Assembly (NCBI GenBank): GCA_027946555.1
Contig: JAPEVC010000087.1
Location: forward strand, 62,001-126,000
Direction of reading: 5' to 3'
Source of the DNA: Gnomoniopsis sp. IMI 355080
Lineage: Eukaryota; Ascomycota; Sordariomycetes; Diaporthales; Gnomoniaceae
Length of the DNA: 64,000 nt
Shown here one piece after another: positions 47,501-59,012 of this stretch (positions are counted from its first letter, which is position 1; each line of letters opens with the position of its first letter). Position numbers and translations under genes: made by a program. The notes under the pieces were generated by a model. The model searched no databases, was not told where the DNA came from, and worked only from the letters and a program-made list of their open reading frames with translations.

Positions 47501-47619
47501 TGGAGCTCTGGCTCCTGAACACCCTTGTCGGCCTGAGATTGGGATGCAACTTCGGAGCCGCCCTGCTTCTTGTCCTTGCCCCATGGCCAACCTCCTGGTG
47601 GTGGGTGAGTGTCCGACAT
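44596..47619 (-). CDS. Large DUF3659-repeat protein with hydrophobic Gly/Leu tail
   Basis: Two exons (47619-44965 and 44901-44596) encode 986 residues. Residues 1-410 are disordered, rich in Glu, Ser, Thr and Gly, with a run of EGQTEGAEGQTEG-type repeats near 340-390. From about 415 to 755 there are several DUF3659 units of a recurring pattern: V(N/D)xxGxVVxxxGxxIGRVxxGD followed by LxGRxVDxxGxIxxxxG. A charged, probably coiled-coil region (about 760-885) follows, and the last 65 residues are strongly hydrophobic and rich in Gly and Leu (IIAAVGLLLTGVLGIVGNLL, GLGLGGIVDGLLG) before a KKKGKK end. DUF3659 proteins are common in filamentous fungi, sometimes called LEA-domain proteins. The function is unknown. 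The tail could insert into or fold on membranes. The ATG is the first in frame; an upstream GTG was not used. Confidence 0.9.
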
Positions 47620-49194
47620 GATGTTCACTTGACTTGGTAGTTGGACAAGTAAGAAACTATTCGTGGTTTGTGTAGCGTGTTAAGATGTAGGGATGGATGG
47701 AGGATTGGTGACGATATGAAGTGTAGTGGGATGATGATGGGGAGCTTGTGTTGACGCGTGGGAGATGATGAATGTTTCGTTGAGTTTTTGTGATACTATG
47801 AAGTTTCACTCTGGGTATATGGTAGATCGGAGGACCAATCTGAGGCTCGATGAGTGCGAGTGAAGCTTATATCCCATCCCACACCCAAGGGATGAACCCT
47901 CCGTGCATCAGGACACTTGCCAGGGAGCGTTGAGCTGGCCAACACGCAGACGGGAGGGACGTCATCAGGGCCAGGACGAGGCAGACGCGCAAAGCCAGTC
48001 CTACGTCACGGTCATACCTATCATCTCGATCGTGGAGGTCCCAGGCTCTGGCTGGGGATCATCCATAGGAGGCTGGTGGCCGAATGGCAGCTGCTGTGCG
48101 CGGCAGAGCAGGCGTGGACGACCAGCAAGCCTGGAGCTCTACCCAGGATGACTTCATTTGCTGCGAATAGGCGCAATGATTGCGTGGTGGTGTATTGCTT
48201 GTGCATGTTGTGTCTGGCAGGGGGGTGTCCGCAGTACTGGCTTCCTGGGATGGCAGATGCTCACAGACTGGGAATGCTTATGCGGGATGAGTGCATCGTG
48301 CTGGGTGCCGGAGAATAGTGTAAGACTATTGGCTGAGGCATGTGTGAGGGGCATCGTTGCCAGCGTGTGATCGGTCATGGTCGAGGGAAAGAAACCGGTT
48401 ATTGCTCAAGTGTGGCTTGTTGGGTCCAGACTGTGGCGAAGGTCTTACACCACAATGAGAACAGACAAGGCTACCTGCCTCCACAACCAAGACATCGAAT
48501 CCTTCGGGATGCTCCTAGTGCTGCGCAGCCCGGCGCTCGGCAGCATGCCGCCTTCTACATGAGCATTTTCACCAATACTGCCGAGACGTTGATCGACAGA
48601 GGGGTTGCTTCTGTCTGGCGGCAATCTGGCTGTGGATTCCGTGGAGCGTTCTTGCTTGTGCGCGCCCAGGCCGCCAGGAAGGAGCCCTCGAAAGCGTTTC
48701 GACTAAGGGCCCACACATTCGACATCTCTCACACAGTTTTACGTCATCCGGCCTATCTGGCCAGGCCTCAAGGACTTGTATCTTTCAGATACGGTCAAAC
48801 TAGTCAAGGGAAAACCTGTTTGGGACAGGCTGCAACACATCCGCCCCGAATATCAACGTCACGACTGCTCGTACACTCGCGGGCCGGCTACAACCGCTGA
48901 GGACCAGAACTACTGGCTACGGTTCCGATCTGATCATCATTCGACTACCTACTCTATGCACACACAATATTCGTTTTCCCCCATATCTCCTCCGGACAAT
49001 GGTTCGTGGAAACCAGAAATTAGTGTTAGAACTCGGTCCGCCATGCATATAACGCCTTATTTGCAGAGGATATCACAAATTTCCCGAAAGCCCTGCCCCC
49101 TAATGCATCCACTAACCTAGACTCCGTACCTGTGTTCCTGACGATCTAGTCACCGTTGATACCCTTGCGATGCAGTAAGCGTGCCCCGAACCAG
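47620..49194. other. Spacer between two DUF3659 genes
   Basis: This 1.6-kb stretch contains the promoter of the larger DUF3659 gene. A few open frames exist (for example 48340-48900) but none has recognisable protein character. Confidence 0.5.
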
Positions 49195-50256
49195 CTACTC
49201 TATTATAATCTTAGGCCGTGCAGGCGAGCCCCCACTGTTGAATACAGTAGGTATGCGTATTGTGAGTTGAATGCCTTCAGTCGTTGACTTGACATCTAGG
49301 AAAATGTCGGAGGGGTTCAACGGATTTTCTTCCTTTCTCTGGCTTTGTGCTTTGTCGCGTCTCTCTGTGGCCGTCCCTTCGGGCTTCTCAGATCGAGGTG
49401 CTGGCTTGGCATTCGGTTGCTTGGGACGAGACTCTGGCCTCCTCTGATATCTGCTCTCCTCAGCGTCACTGTTGGGAGTGGTTTCAGGAAAGGCACCACT
49501 CTTCCTGCCGAAGCCAGAAACATTGTCATGGAATGAACCAACGGAGTTCCCTTGTGCATCGAGAATGTTGCCGAAGGGGTCAACCCGCAGGCCGCCCGGA
49601 CCTTTGCCAGCAGCGGCCATGGCTTTCTCAACGTCTTCCAAACTCCACGTCGGTACTGCTTGTTTTGGTGGTTCTGGATGACCTTTTCCGGGTCCAATTT
49701 CAGCCACGTACCCAAGAAGTCCACCATCGTCTCCGAGCACGTCGCCTCTTGCGTTCGAAACCTTACGACCTATCATGGATGGCAGGTCCCCTTCCACACG
49801 CCCAAGGACTTCCCCCTTGTCATCCACGATATCTCCCCATTCATCAATTGTCATTCCAACAAGATGGTCTTTCTTTGCCTCATATATGGGCACCTTTTTC
49901 AGCTTTGCATGGTCGTCTTCGGGTGGCGGCGTGGGATGAGGATTGGACCCTAAGCGTTGGACCGAAGGAATCCGTGGTATGTGGCCGATGGGCTTGATAT
50001 CGGCTGGAGGGTCTCGGGAAGTCTTTTTCTTGATAAATCCGCCCAATTTGCCGACTTCGATGTCTTCTGGCACTTGGCCACCATCGTCATCTGACAGCTC
50101 CTCGACTTCAACGTCATCCTCGTGGAGGGAGCCGTGCTCTGGCTGCGTATATCTGGGTGGCACTTCACTGCCATGGCCGCATTCGTCGCTGTCCACCTCG
50201 GACCGCGCAGTCTTGTAGCCCATCTCCCCGTCTGACGCGGACTCAACAGGAGGCAT
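49195..50256 (-). CDS. Smaller DUF3659-repeat protein (paralogue)
   Basis: A single open frame of 353 residues from the ATG at 50256. The frame extends upstream only with a TTG. The N-terminal 100 residues are acidic (VEVEELSDDDGGQVPED). Residues about 125-185 hold two DUF3659 units (MTIDEWGDIVDDKGEVLGRV, then MIGRKVSNARGDVLGDDGG) and about 215-242 a third, degenerate one (LRVDPFGNILDAQGNSVG). A Lys/Arg/Pro-rich linker follows, and then a C-terminal block (DIFLDVKSTTEGIQLTIRIP) that looks like a separate short beta module. It lies 1.6 kb upstream of the larger DUF3659 gene in the same orientation, so the two probably arose by tandem duplication. The function is unknown. Confidence 0.82.
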   Translation of the reverse strand: MPPVESASDGEMGYKTARSEVDSDECGHGSEVPPRYTQPEHGSLHEDDVEVEELSDDDGGQVPEDIEVGKLGGFIKKKTSRDPPADIKPIGHIPRIPSVQRLGSNPHPTPPPEDDHAKLKKVPIYEAKKDHLVGMTIDEWGDIVDDKGEVLGRVEGDLPSMIGRKVSNARGDVLGDDGGLLGYVAEIGPGKGHPEPPKQAVPTWSLEDVEKAMAAAGKGPGGLRVDPFGNILDAQGNSVGSFHDNVSGFGRKSGAFPETTPNSDAEESRYQRRPESRPKQPNAKPAPRSEKPEGTATERRDKAQSQRKEENPLNPSDIFLDVKSTTEGIQLTIRIPTVFNSGGSPARPKIIIE

Positions 50257-53200
50257 GACAGCCGCGCAAGGTCTGCCGGTGAAGAACCCGATGCGTCGGC
50301 ACGAAATGATGAGCTGTCCGCACAAGCCTCGGCGATAAGCTTATGACATAAGCGGAGAACTGCGCCAAGATATCAACGGGTCGCCGTGTATAATAACGCG
50401 ATGCGAGTTTACCCGTGTATAGCTTCGGCCTCGAGACCTGTAGGCTCGGACAATAGGCAGCAAATACGTCACAGACGAGAGTGATACTTGCGTAAGTGTG
50501 GCCGGTGAGCTGACGACGAAGGGATTGCAAATAAATTCCAGTAGGCAAAAAACGTCAAAGTCGAAGAAGGCTGGTGCAAGCGCGCGAAAGCTCTCGCAAG
50601 AACGACGCGCCGCTTGACCTAGACGGGAAAGGAAGGGGAATACACTCACGGCGTCAAGCCACGGCAGTCTGTTGGGCCCATTCTCTGCCCAATGACATGA
50701 CATCACTTGAGCCGTGACATCAATTTGAGAAGTCTTCGCGGTTTCTGAATCAGCCAGGATGGGTGGGAAAACCTGCTTGGACCCACAACAAAGCGCTCCA
50801 CTTACTTTTTAGGGCACTTGCATTAGATGTGCTGTGGTGGAAACCTAGATGGAGAACAGGAGCTGTGGCTGACGCCACGTAATGGAAATTGGAAATGAAA
50901 AGAATTCCGGAAAACATGGAGGGCAAGGGGGGGTAGGCAGAAATACAGAACTGGTAGGCATGGCCTAAAACGAGCTTGCTCTGGCTGCTGGCCAATAAGC
51001 CACACAGCATGTGACTGACACGTCCGCAATTTGATCGGGGTAAGAGCTGAGTGAAACATGAGGAACCGGGCGATTATGCCCGGCACAGAGAGCCAGAGAG
51101 CATTGCGAGAGTGGCGGATGTTCTCCCAGCATGAGCGTGGTTGGTACTACCATATACCAAGCTCTTTGGAGCGAGCTCTCTGTTAATAGTGAGAAGTTAT
51201 GCTTTGCTAGCGCAACCGGCTTTATGCGTCGTGAATGGGTTCATGAGGACTGAACAAGGGCCGTTAGCGTGGTGAAAATTATACGCAGACCATTGACAGA
51301 GCGTCGACAGATCTGAGTAGCAGTCATTAGGAAGAAGCGCCACATGAGGGCTGCCTCAAAAGCTGAAGACACCCATCCAGACTTTGTACCGAGACCGCGA
51401 GATAAAGTGGTGAGTGATGGTGAATACGAGTCCGGTCAAAGTGCAACGAGATTGGTTGACAATTGTGTCGAGATCGTCGCTGTGGTTAAAGAGCGATCTT
51501 GATTTGGCTTTTTATGCATGACATACTGTAAAGACAATTCTGTTCGCCATGCGCGGCAGTATTGGTCAGTTGTGGCAAATGCCATGATGAGCTCATCAAA
51601 AGGTCAATTCTCGGGTTGTGCATGCTGTGTCTCTTGACTCGCCAATCTCGCAAATTGAAAGAACGCTCAAGGTCACGATGAAAATCTGTGAAGACCCCAC
51701 CAGCCTCATGTGAGCGAGCCAGGAAGAGGTTGCCTGCCGGTCTCGGTCAGGACGCTGTCAGGTTAAAGAAAGGTCATTTGATACCATCAACCCCGTATCT
51801 AGCGAGTTTAGTAGAATAAGAAATCGTAAACCGGTAAGTTGAGCCACACCTAGACCATCACTAGCCACATGTGGTTACATAGCTACGCGGCCTGCGCGGC
51901 CTGGCTGTTATTACTGCTGTACTATCCTTGTGGCTTAGGAGGGTATAGTACATTGTATATTCGCCCAACGTGCGGCGGCCTTCTGTTACTGGGTATGTAG
52001 GGTGGTAAGACCAAATGGGACGGCGGCGTGGCAAGGGAAGGGGCTGACGGCCCGGATGCTACCGTAGCATGATCGCCAACCTTACCGTCCAAAAAGGCGA
52101 TCGCTAGGCCCTACCATCACTCCGCTTCTTGCGTCTCGAGCAGGCTATAGCGCAGGTGACAATATCACAGAGTCTGGGCCTTTTGATCTTCAGCCCCTTT
52201 TCTGGAAATTCATTGCCACTCGCAACGACTCGGCAGGCTCGGACAATGGTCGTGGTTGTGCGATGGTCAAAAAGCAACACAAGCACACAACCAAGTGCTT
52301 GAACCCTACAGCAACCTTGCCATTCTAGGCAGACCGAAAGGATGTCCCTCGCTTGCATTTTTTTTTTCCAACATAGTGATCACCATCATTATGTTTCTTC
52401 GCGCCAGCTATAGAGGACAAGTCGCCAATGGAGTCTGCTCATTTGCTTTCATCCAAACCAATTAATGTCCCCCGACGTCTCAAGATGCGCCTTGAGCTCT
52501 TCTTAAGTGGTCTCAATATAGCATATGTTCGCTCTCCAGTGGACACTACGACGTTCCAGAACGCACCAGACGCCAAGTCTCGAGACTGTGCCTTGATTTT
52601 GAACCACAATCACATGTGGCTTGACGATGTGGGTGGCTGATGGTGGGAAAACCAAGACCAGGTTTTTGAGAGGACAGGAGCAATTGCTCCATGAATTGCC
52701 TGGGACAAGGACGCACCCTGCTTCAAATCCCGACCGTTTGAGATTCCCAACGACATGTCTTCACCACTGCGTGATGCAGCCCGGGCTCGCCGGTCTTGTT
52801 GGCTCCCCGAACGCAACATGAATTCGGCGTGGTCGTCCGGTTGAAGGGCTTGCGGATTCAGATTGACGGCTTGTCGTTGACAGCGTCGCACGGCTTCCGA
52901 ATTGCTGCTGTACCACCGGGGAATGGGTGTCCTGGCCTGTCCTTGGAAGCCGATTTCCAGTCACACAATCGGCGCCATCTCGTGCTTCCGTGCTCCCAGC
53001 TGACAAGAAGATTGTCTTGCTTGCCCGCGACCCCGGATCACACGACAAACGTCGCACCCATCTCCTCATCAAGTTGCGGAGAAGTCGCACTAAGGAAGTC
53101 CGCAGGCCCCGGGGCCCTGCGTCCTGGTGTGCGCTTGCGGACAAGCCAAATGTCTATTGGCAGGTCCCGACCACTTAGAGAGAACGTTACAGCGGCTCTT

Positions 53201-54688
53201 CTGTCCCATTGGGCCACTAGATGTAGTCAATTGACCTCAGCTCATCAGAGGCTCATTTCCTCGAAGCTGTGTAACCCACGGATAGGTCAATTGAGCCAAA
53301 GGGGATTGTTTAATGGTCAGATTGCGACAGCATGCGCCTTTTGGCCAAGACACCGACGTTGGCGAAAGGGATGTCTGAGAGATCACTTGCAGCATGTCTC
53401 ATTTGCTCTAGCAGCTTTCGGGCTCAGAGTAACCAAGAGACGCTTCTACTTCTGTCACATGGATAAACATGGTGAGGTTTCAGGTAACCCGACAGTCGGT
53501 TTGCCATTTGACTGCCCAGACCAGGATGAACTCTGCGACACAACTCACTATTGCCAAGAGGGAGGGTATAATTAAACTTGGTAATGCTGCATTGGCATTC
53601 GCCTCATCATGTTCCCGTCCGATAAGGGACCGGGAAACTCAATCTCAAATGCGCCACATCTCCAGGAAATGGGTACGCAGACAGCGCAGACAAACATTAA
53701 GACATCTCCTCGAGGTGTGGCGTAAGGCGAGACTTCCATCGCCACCTACCACCAGATGCTGCACGGCGCCGCTCCTGATGAAACCCAACCGCGAATATTC
53801 TAGGACGAGGAAACTCGTCTCGCGGGGTGAGCGACTTCAGGTGGACTTTTGCAACGAAAATGCAAGCTTCTTCATGGAAAACGATGCAGTCTAACACAAG
53901 ACAATTACGAGTTGAATACAGTAGAATTTCCGTGGTAGTCGTGGCAGATCATATTCCCCCGCAAAGGGGGGGGCTGGATGGAAAAATATCCCCGTCATGG
54001 TCCCGCCTATCCTAGTACAGGCCCAACGCACCGAACACCGCTAAGCCAACAAATGGAAAGAAACCCAAAAAGACATCCGAAAACCCAGGAACCTCCTTCT
54101 GGCCGCTAAATCACCGTTGCGTGCTCTCTTCTCTTCAATTCCTAGTGCGTCCCAAGATATTAGTCTCCGCTGTGCCGCTCATTTTTTTTTTTTTTTGGTA
54201 ACGATCCAAGGCCGACAATGGTTCAGGACAGCACCACACACACGCAACCACGGCCAACAAAAGACAAAACAGGATGACACTAATTTTACACGGCCTTTTG
54301 TTTGCTGATTGTCTTTCTTTGCAACCCTCCTCTCCGCATCGTTGCTGGCGAGTAAGAGTGGCTGGACCATTTTTCATGTCTCACTGTTTCGGTTCCTTTT
54401 AGCCGCCATCCTCCTTTGGTTGTGAATTTACGAGGTGTCCCTGTTCCGTCCTTTTAGAATCCAAGAACAGATGTGCGCGAAAGTTCTTGTTGAGAATGCA
54501 GGGATTTCTTTTGCCCCCCTCTTGAAAAATTGACATAAAAGAAAAGAAAGAAACGAGAAGGGAAAAAAGGGCACCAGGGAGAGGGGGTGCGTGTCTGCCT
54601 TACCCACTTGGGGCAGGGGCGCTTTGGTGCGGTGACTACGCCCAAGCACACGTGTAATGAGGGGGGTGTGCGGAGGTAGGTCATAAAC
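50257..54688. other. Gene-poor region of 4.4 kb
   Basis: This is the longest stretch here without a supported gene. Open frames on both strands at 52610-53575 (the longest 259 codons, without an ATG near its start) resemble no family I know. A poly-T run lies at 54181-54196. No transposase, reverse transcriptase or terminal repeats were seen. Confidence 0.5.
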
Positions 54689-55084
54689 TTACAGCAAAGC
54701 TAGCTCAAGGTCACCATGGATCTTGGCTTTCAGAGTAATTTCAATGTCCAGGTTCAGGTCCAGCCGCAACCGCAGCGTATCACTCTTGCCGCCGCCATCA
54801 CCGCCGCCCTGCTGCTGCATCTGTTGTTGTTGCTGCTGCTGCATCATGGGGTTCATCTGGTTCTGGCCCATGCCGTTCAATTGCTGGCCGCCCTGATTCC
54901 GCTGCATCATCTGGTTGTTCTTGTTCTGTCTGCTGCGGCGGTTGGAGCGCTGCGGTGGTGGGCTGGTCTCTTCCGAAGAGTCCTCTTCCGACTCGGACTC
55001 GTATACTTGCTGCTGCTGCTTTCGCGATGGGCGGCTAGGTGCGCGGCTCGCTTGGCGACTCGCCTGGCGTTCCTGCGAAGACAT
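54689..55084 (-). CDS. Gln/Asn-rich protein with conserved C-terminal module (paralogue 1)
   Basis: A single-exon frame of 131 residues. The N-terminal half is Ser/Arg/Gln-rich (RQASRAPSRPSRKQQQQ) with an acidic ESESEEDSSEE patch. The middle is Asn/Gln/Met-rich, prion-like (NQMMQRNQGG, then MMQ and a run of Q). The final 28 residues form a regular alternating hydrophobic/charged segment, LRLRLDLNLDIEI then LKAKIHGDLELALL. The gene at 58178 ends with nearly the same segment, so the two are paralogues. The module looks like two or three amphipathic beta-strands, which is an inference. The stop TAA is followed by GT and preceded by CTG, so CT|GTAAGT forms a perfect splice donor over the stop. 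No known function. Confidence 0.82.
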   Translation of the reverse strand: MSSQERQASRQASRAPSRPSRKQQQQVYESESEEDSSEETSPPPQRSNRRSRQNKNNQMMQRNQGGQQLNGMGQNQMNPMMQQQQQQQMQQQGGGDGGGKSDTLRLRLDLNLDIEITLKAKIHGDLELALL

Positions 55085-55789
55085 ATTGTTGTGGGTGTTG
55101 TGCTAATGGATTTAGGTAGGAGGGGGTATCAAGTTCGGAAAAAGATGAAAGGTGAGTCGGGAATGTGAAGTGGGAAAGACCTTTCTTTTTGATATCGGAA
55201 ATGGAACTGAGAATGATGGGCGTAAATGAAACGCGCGCTCACTATCTGAGCACAGCAGTCTATATTCTCATCCTCGTGGTCCCAAAAACAGGATTCAAGG
55301 TCCCCGTTTTCGAAGGAGGAATGCCGCTATCATGCCAAATCAAAAGATGAGATCATACTTCCCTCGTGGCTGTAAGTTGATATCCCGACCCCTTGTATTC
55401 GTCATTCGTCGTTTTACCCACCGGTCCATCGTAAAGAGTTCTATCGGCCGAGGATCTCGTCGATTCTGTCCGATGACTGCACAGGTGGGACCCCCCTGGT
55501 GGGTACGTGTCTGGGGGTGGGTGGGTCCAAAAGGTACATGAGATACATCAAGTCGAGTGGCGTTTGTCGATCCTTTTCTGCCTCCTTGCCCCAGCCTGCC
55601 CAGCCTGCCCAGCAAGCCACAAGGAGACGTTCGCTAGAACCATCTGTGTGTATTAGGATTATGTTGTGCAGCCTGTGGGCCTGGCCCGAGAGCTGTGACC
55701 TCATTTTATATGTTCCCACCCTGGCCATATCACACTCGCTTAACTCGGCCTCTTTCGCCGTACTGGAGGAGACTCTCCGACTGGCCGGA

Positions 55790-57054
55790 CTATTGCCGTT
55801 GGTGTGAAGGACGAGGCCCCTTCAGCCACCCACTCTCCACTCCCAGCTGTAGCTTCCGCATCAGCCTGATGGGTGCCCACTTGCTCGTGTATCTGACATC
55901 TAACGGCTCGTCCTCGTCCTCGGAATCTTCGTCACTATCCTCACCCTCCTGCGCCTGCTCAGCCTTGGGCTTCAGACTACCATCTCGATCCCGCGAGAGG
56001 TAGACAGCCCAACACTTCCCAGTTTCCATGTCTTGACTCTCGTCCTCTCGCTGGTCGCCTGATGGCTCACCATCTGCCTTCGGCTCAGGCGGCACGTCCT
56101 CCTCGACAGCAATAAAACGCCAATCGTCACCGTCGATGACAAGATATTGCTCGTCTTCGCTCCATCCCCATGGCCCGATGACATGGCCTTCACTATCTTT
56201 GCGCGAGCCGTACCGTATGGCGCCTGTGTCCTTGTCTACGAACAGCCAGTTGAGCATCGGGGGGTCGTCTGAGATAGTGGACACCATGCCCTGGTACCCT
56301 TGCTCGCTGGGATACTTGAAGTAGTAACCGTTGAACTTGTGGCCCGGCCGAGGTGCCTGTGGGTGATCGATGTACATCTGGGGTGTCGTAAAGTTAGTCA
56401 ACGATTCTGGGTCTTCAGTGAGTTGTCCGGTTCGTCTCTTTTCGCTCCCTTTGGCCCACATGTCCGGACATAAACTTCCTGCCTCTCGGTTCCTCTTCCT
56501 CCCCTGGTCATGTCGTTTGTCTTGTTCACAGCATGACGCCGATATGGGCTATCGCCATCTTTGCTCTCACCATCGACGCTTCTTCGCATGAGTGATGAGT
56601 TGGTTGCTCGACAAAAAAAAAGACCGTGTCCATGCGTTGCAAAACGATAACGACTCATGCTTGAAGCCCACAATGGCGTCGGTATGATCCGCGGCCGCTA
56701 GGGTAGTTCATGGCATGAAACATGATGCCATAGCCGCCGAGGGGAAGTGGCTAGTGCTACTATGCCAAAAGAGGGGCAAAGGGCAGTTGACATGCGAGGA
56801 GAAGTCAAAGATCAGGTTTGTCGAAAAAAAGGAAGACGCATTGGGAGGTTGAGAAAGGAAAGTGAACTCACCCGTCCGCTCCTGAGTACTATCCAGGCTT
56901 CTGTCGGTTCGCCCCCATCTACAGCCAGCGTCGCCGTCATGTTGAACTTGACTTTCTCCTTCATCTGTGCGTTCTGCGTTTTCTTCGAGCTGATGCCTTG
57001 CGCAACCCCCGTCACCGTAGGTATCGCCGCGATCGTGAGTAGTCCTATGACCAT
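55790..57054 (-). CDS. Conserved filamentous-fungal hypothetical protein
   Basis: Two exons (57054-56872 and 56377-55790) encode 256 residues. The first begins MVIGLLTIAAIPTVTGVAQ, a hydrophobic N-terminus that could be a signal anchor, and ends LRSGR. The second opens with MYIDHPQAPRPGHKFNGYYF, then YPSEQGYQGMVSTISDDPPM and GPWGWSEDEQYLVIDGDDW, blocks I associate with a widespread uncharacterised Pezizomycotina family. An acidic region (GEDSDEDSEDEDEP) precedes the C-terminus. The intron is long for this genome (494 nt). It has a GTGAGT donor, and a GACTAAC branch and CCCCAG acceptor at its end. A longer open N-terminus exists upstream of the chosen ATG but shows no protein-like character. 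The gene lies between the two Gln-rich paralogues. Confidence 0.75.
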
Positions 57055-58177
57055 TGTCGTTTTCTTAGTCTTGCGTGGCAGCAGCTGCGTATCGTGTGAT
57101 TCCTCTATCGATCGCCTTGTGGTTATTTGTGGAGCCTTTTCAAGAGATTTAGAGCAAAGCTTCTCATGTGTCGCACCCTGTATGAGTGTATGGTGGCAGA
57201 TGCAATGGGCATGTGGGACAACTTGTTGCATTGCAGCCAAGGTGTGAAGACTTCATGGCTTTGATCAGCATTCCTTTTCTCTTCCTACCGACCCGTCAGC
57301 ATTACGTTTTCGTCATTCTGTCCAAAGCCCAGAGCTTTCCAGCCCTACAGACCCACGACTCAGGCGTCTCTGAGTCGTGATACCCGCACCCTCCCGCTGG
57401 GAGATCCACCCCATGACTTCACGGCTTGAGCCACGTTCAAGGATGCCGGTGGAGACCTTCACCCGGACCTGGGATACATCCGCTAGGTACCCACTCATAT
57501 TCCCCTTACCCATGTCTGGTACCTGCAAGTACATGTCTGTGTTTCTTTGCTCGTTCCATCTGGCGTTCGCATCCCACCACCATTCGCAACACATCACTCC
57601 CTCTGTCTTCAGCCTGCTTCGACGTCATCCAGCACTCATCTCGATCACCATCTCGTCGTCTGCTCCACAGGCCTCGTTCTAGACCTTCTGTTGCACAGCA
57701 TGCGACACGCCGTTAGGGGCCCCTCGTGTTGCAAAACAAGATTCCACCTTACTCCTCTGACGCAAGTGCGCATCCCCGTGGGTTAGGCGCGATGGGTCCC
57801 GCTCTGTCTCGATGTAGGAGGATGTGTCGATATCGAAGAGATGGGCTAAACGTTGAACACTCCCCTCCTTCGCACCGCATGAAATCAAGTTCCCCGTAAA
57901 TAAACTTGTCTTGTCATCTTTGCTAGTTCATACGACCTTTGGCACTGCAAAAGCATTGCGTCAATCTGCCAACTTTGAGACCTGCACGTAGGGTCTTTAA
58001 ACAGTAGACTCACCTGCAAGGCTCTCACACATCTCTTCCGTGCCATCAACCAAGTGAAAAAATAAAAAGTCTTTTAGACTGACATCTGAGCACCATTCCT
58101 GAACCCAGGTTCAAGTCGATCAAATCACCCCAAAGAGGAATCAACTGAGTAATAACAAATTCGCAACCATATTTATC
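57055..58177. other. Divergent promoter region
   Basis: 1.1 kb between divergent genes, with no supported coding sequence. Confidence 0.5.
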
Positions 58178-59012
58178 ATGTCGTCCTCTGTAAGTAAAAC
58201 ACCGCTTGGTGTAATGACGCCCTCAGGGATCCGGGACATAAGTCTAATTGCCACACTTGCAGCAACAAAACACCCCTCAGACCGAGGACAAGAAGGACTC
58301 GCCCTTCAACCAGTCTTCTCCCTCATCGCAAAACAGGCCTGGTCAGCAAGAACGTCAAGGGTCTCAACAGCAACAAAAGCCCGCAGAGCCCAGCCGCCAA
58401 GCATCCTCAGCATCCAACATGAACGACAACCAGGAGCAAAGCGACGCGGACGAGGAGCAACAACAGGAACACGACACATCCCGCAATGCCCGTGCGTCAG
58501 ATGGTGAGGAAGAGACCGACGACCAACAATTTGACGACGCAGCGGACGATCAGCAACAGCCGGAAGACGAGGAGCCTGAGCCTGAGATGCAGCGTGAAAC
58601 TTCGACCGCCACACCAACCTCCGATGCGCCTGCCACGCCAAAGGATAACGAGGAAGCTACGCCTTATTGGCAGCAAGGCAATGAGCAGGCGGCCCGCGAG
58701 CAGGAGCAACAGGTAGCTGTGCCCGAGAAGAAAAAGAAGAAGAGCAAGAAGTCAAAGTCAAAGTCACGGCGCCGCACGCAACCACAATCTGATGATGAAG
58801 AGGATGATGGAGACGACTATCAGCAGCAGCAGTACTGGCAGCAGCAGCAACAACAGATGATGATGCAGCAGCAAATGATGCAACAACAGCAGCAGGGCGG
58901 CGGTGGCGATGATAAGAAGAACCCGCTGAAGTTGAGGTTGGATTTGAATTTGGAAATTGAGATCGAGCTGAAGGCGCATATCCACGGTGACTTGGAATTG
59001 GCTTTGCTGTGA
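58178..59012 (+). CDS. Gln-rich protein with conserved C-terminal module (paralogue 2)
   Basis: Exon 1 (58178-58189) encodes MSSS and exon 2 (58263-59012) the rest, 253 residues in all. The sequence is dominated by Gln, Glu, Asp and Ser (QQQQKPAEPSRQASS, EEETDDQQFDDAADDQQQPE). A basic KKKKKSKKSKSKSRRR patch may serve as nuclear signal. A Gln/Met prion-like run (YWQQQQQQMMMQQQ) follows. It ends with LKLRLDLNLEIEI and LKAHIHGDLELALL, almost identical to the end of the gene at 54689. The stop TGA lies in CT|GTGAGT, a consensus splice donor. A branchless but Py-rich interval leads to GCTGCAG at 59077, after which the frame could continue for about 30 mostly hydrophobic codons. The function is unknown. 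Confidence 0.82.

Noticed and set aside
48340..48900. Open frame of 186 codons between the DUF3659 genes
   Set aside because: Composition is not protein-like and it does not begin with ATG.
52796..53575. Open frame of 259 codons on the plus strand
   Set aside because: No ATG near its 5' end, overlaps open frames on the other strand, resembles no protein family and lacks a plausible upstream exon. Chance cannot be excluded.
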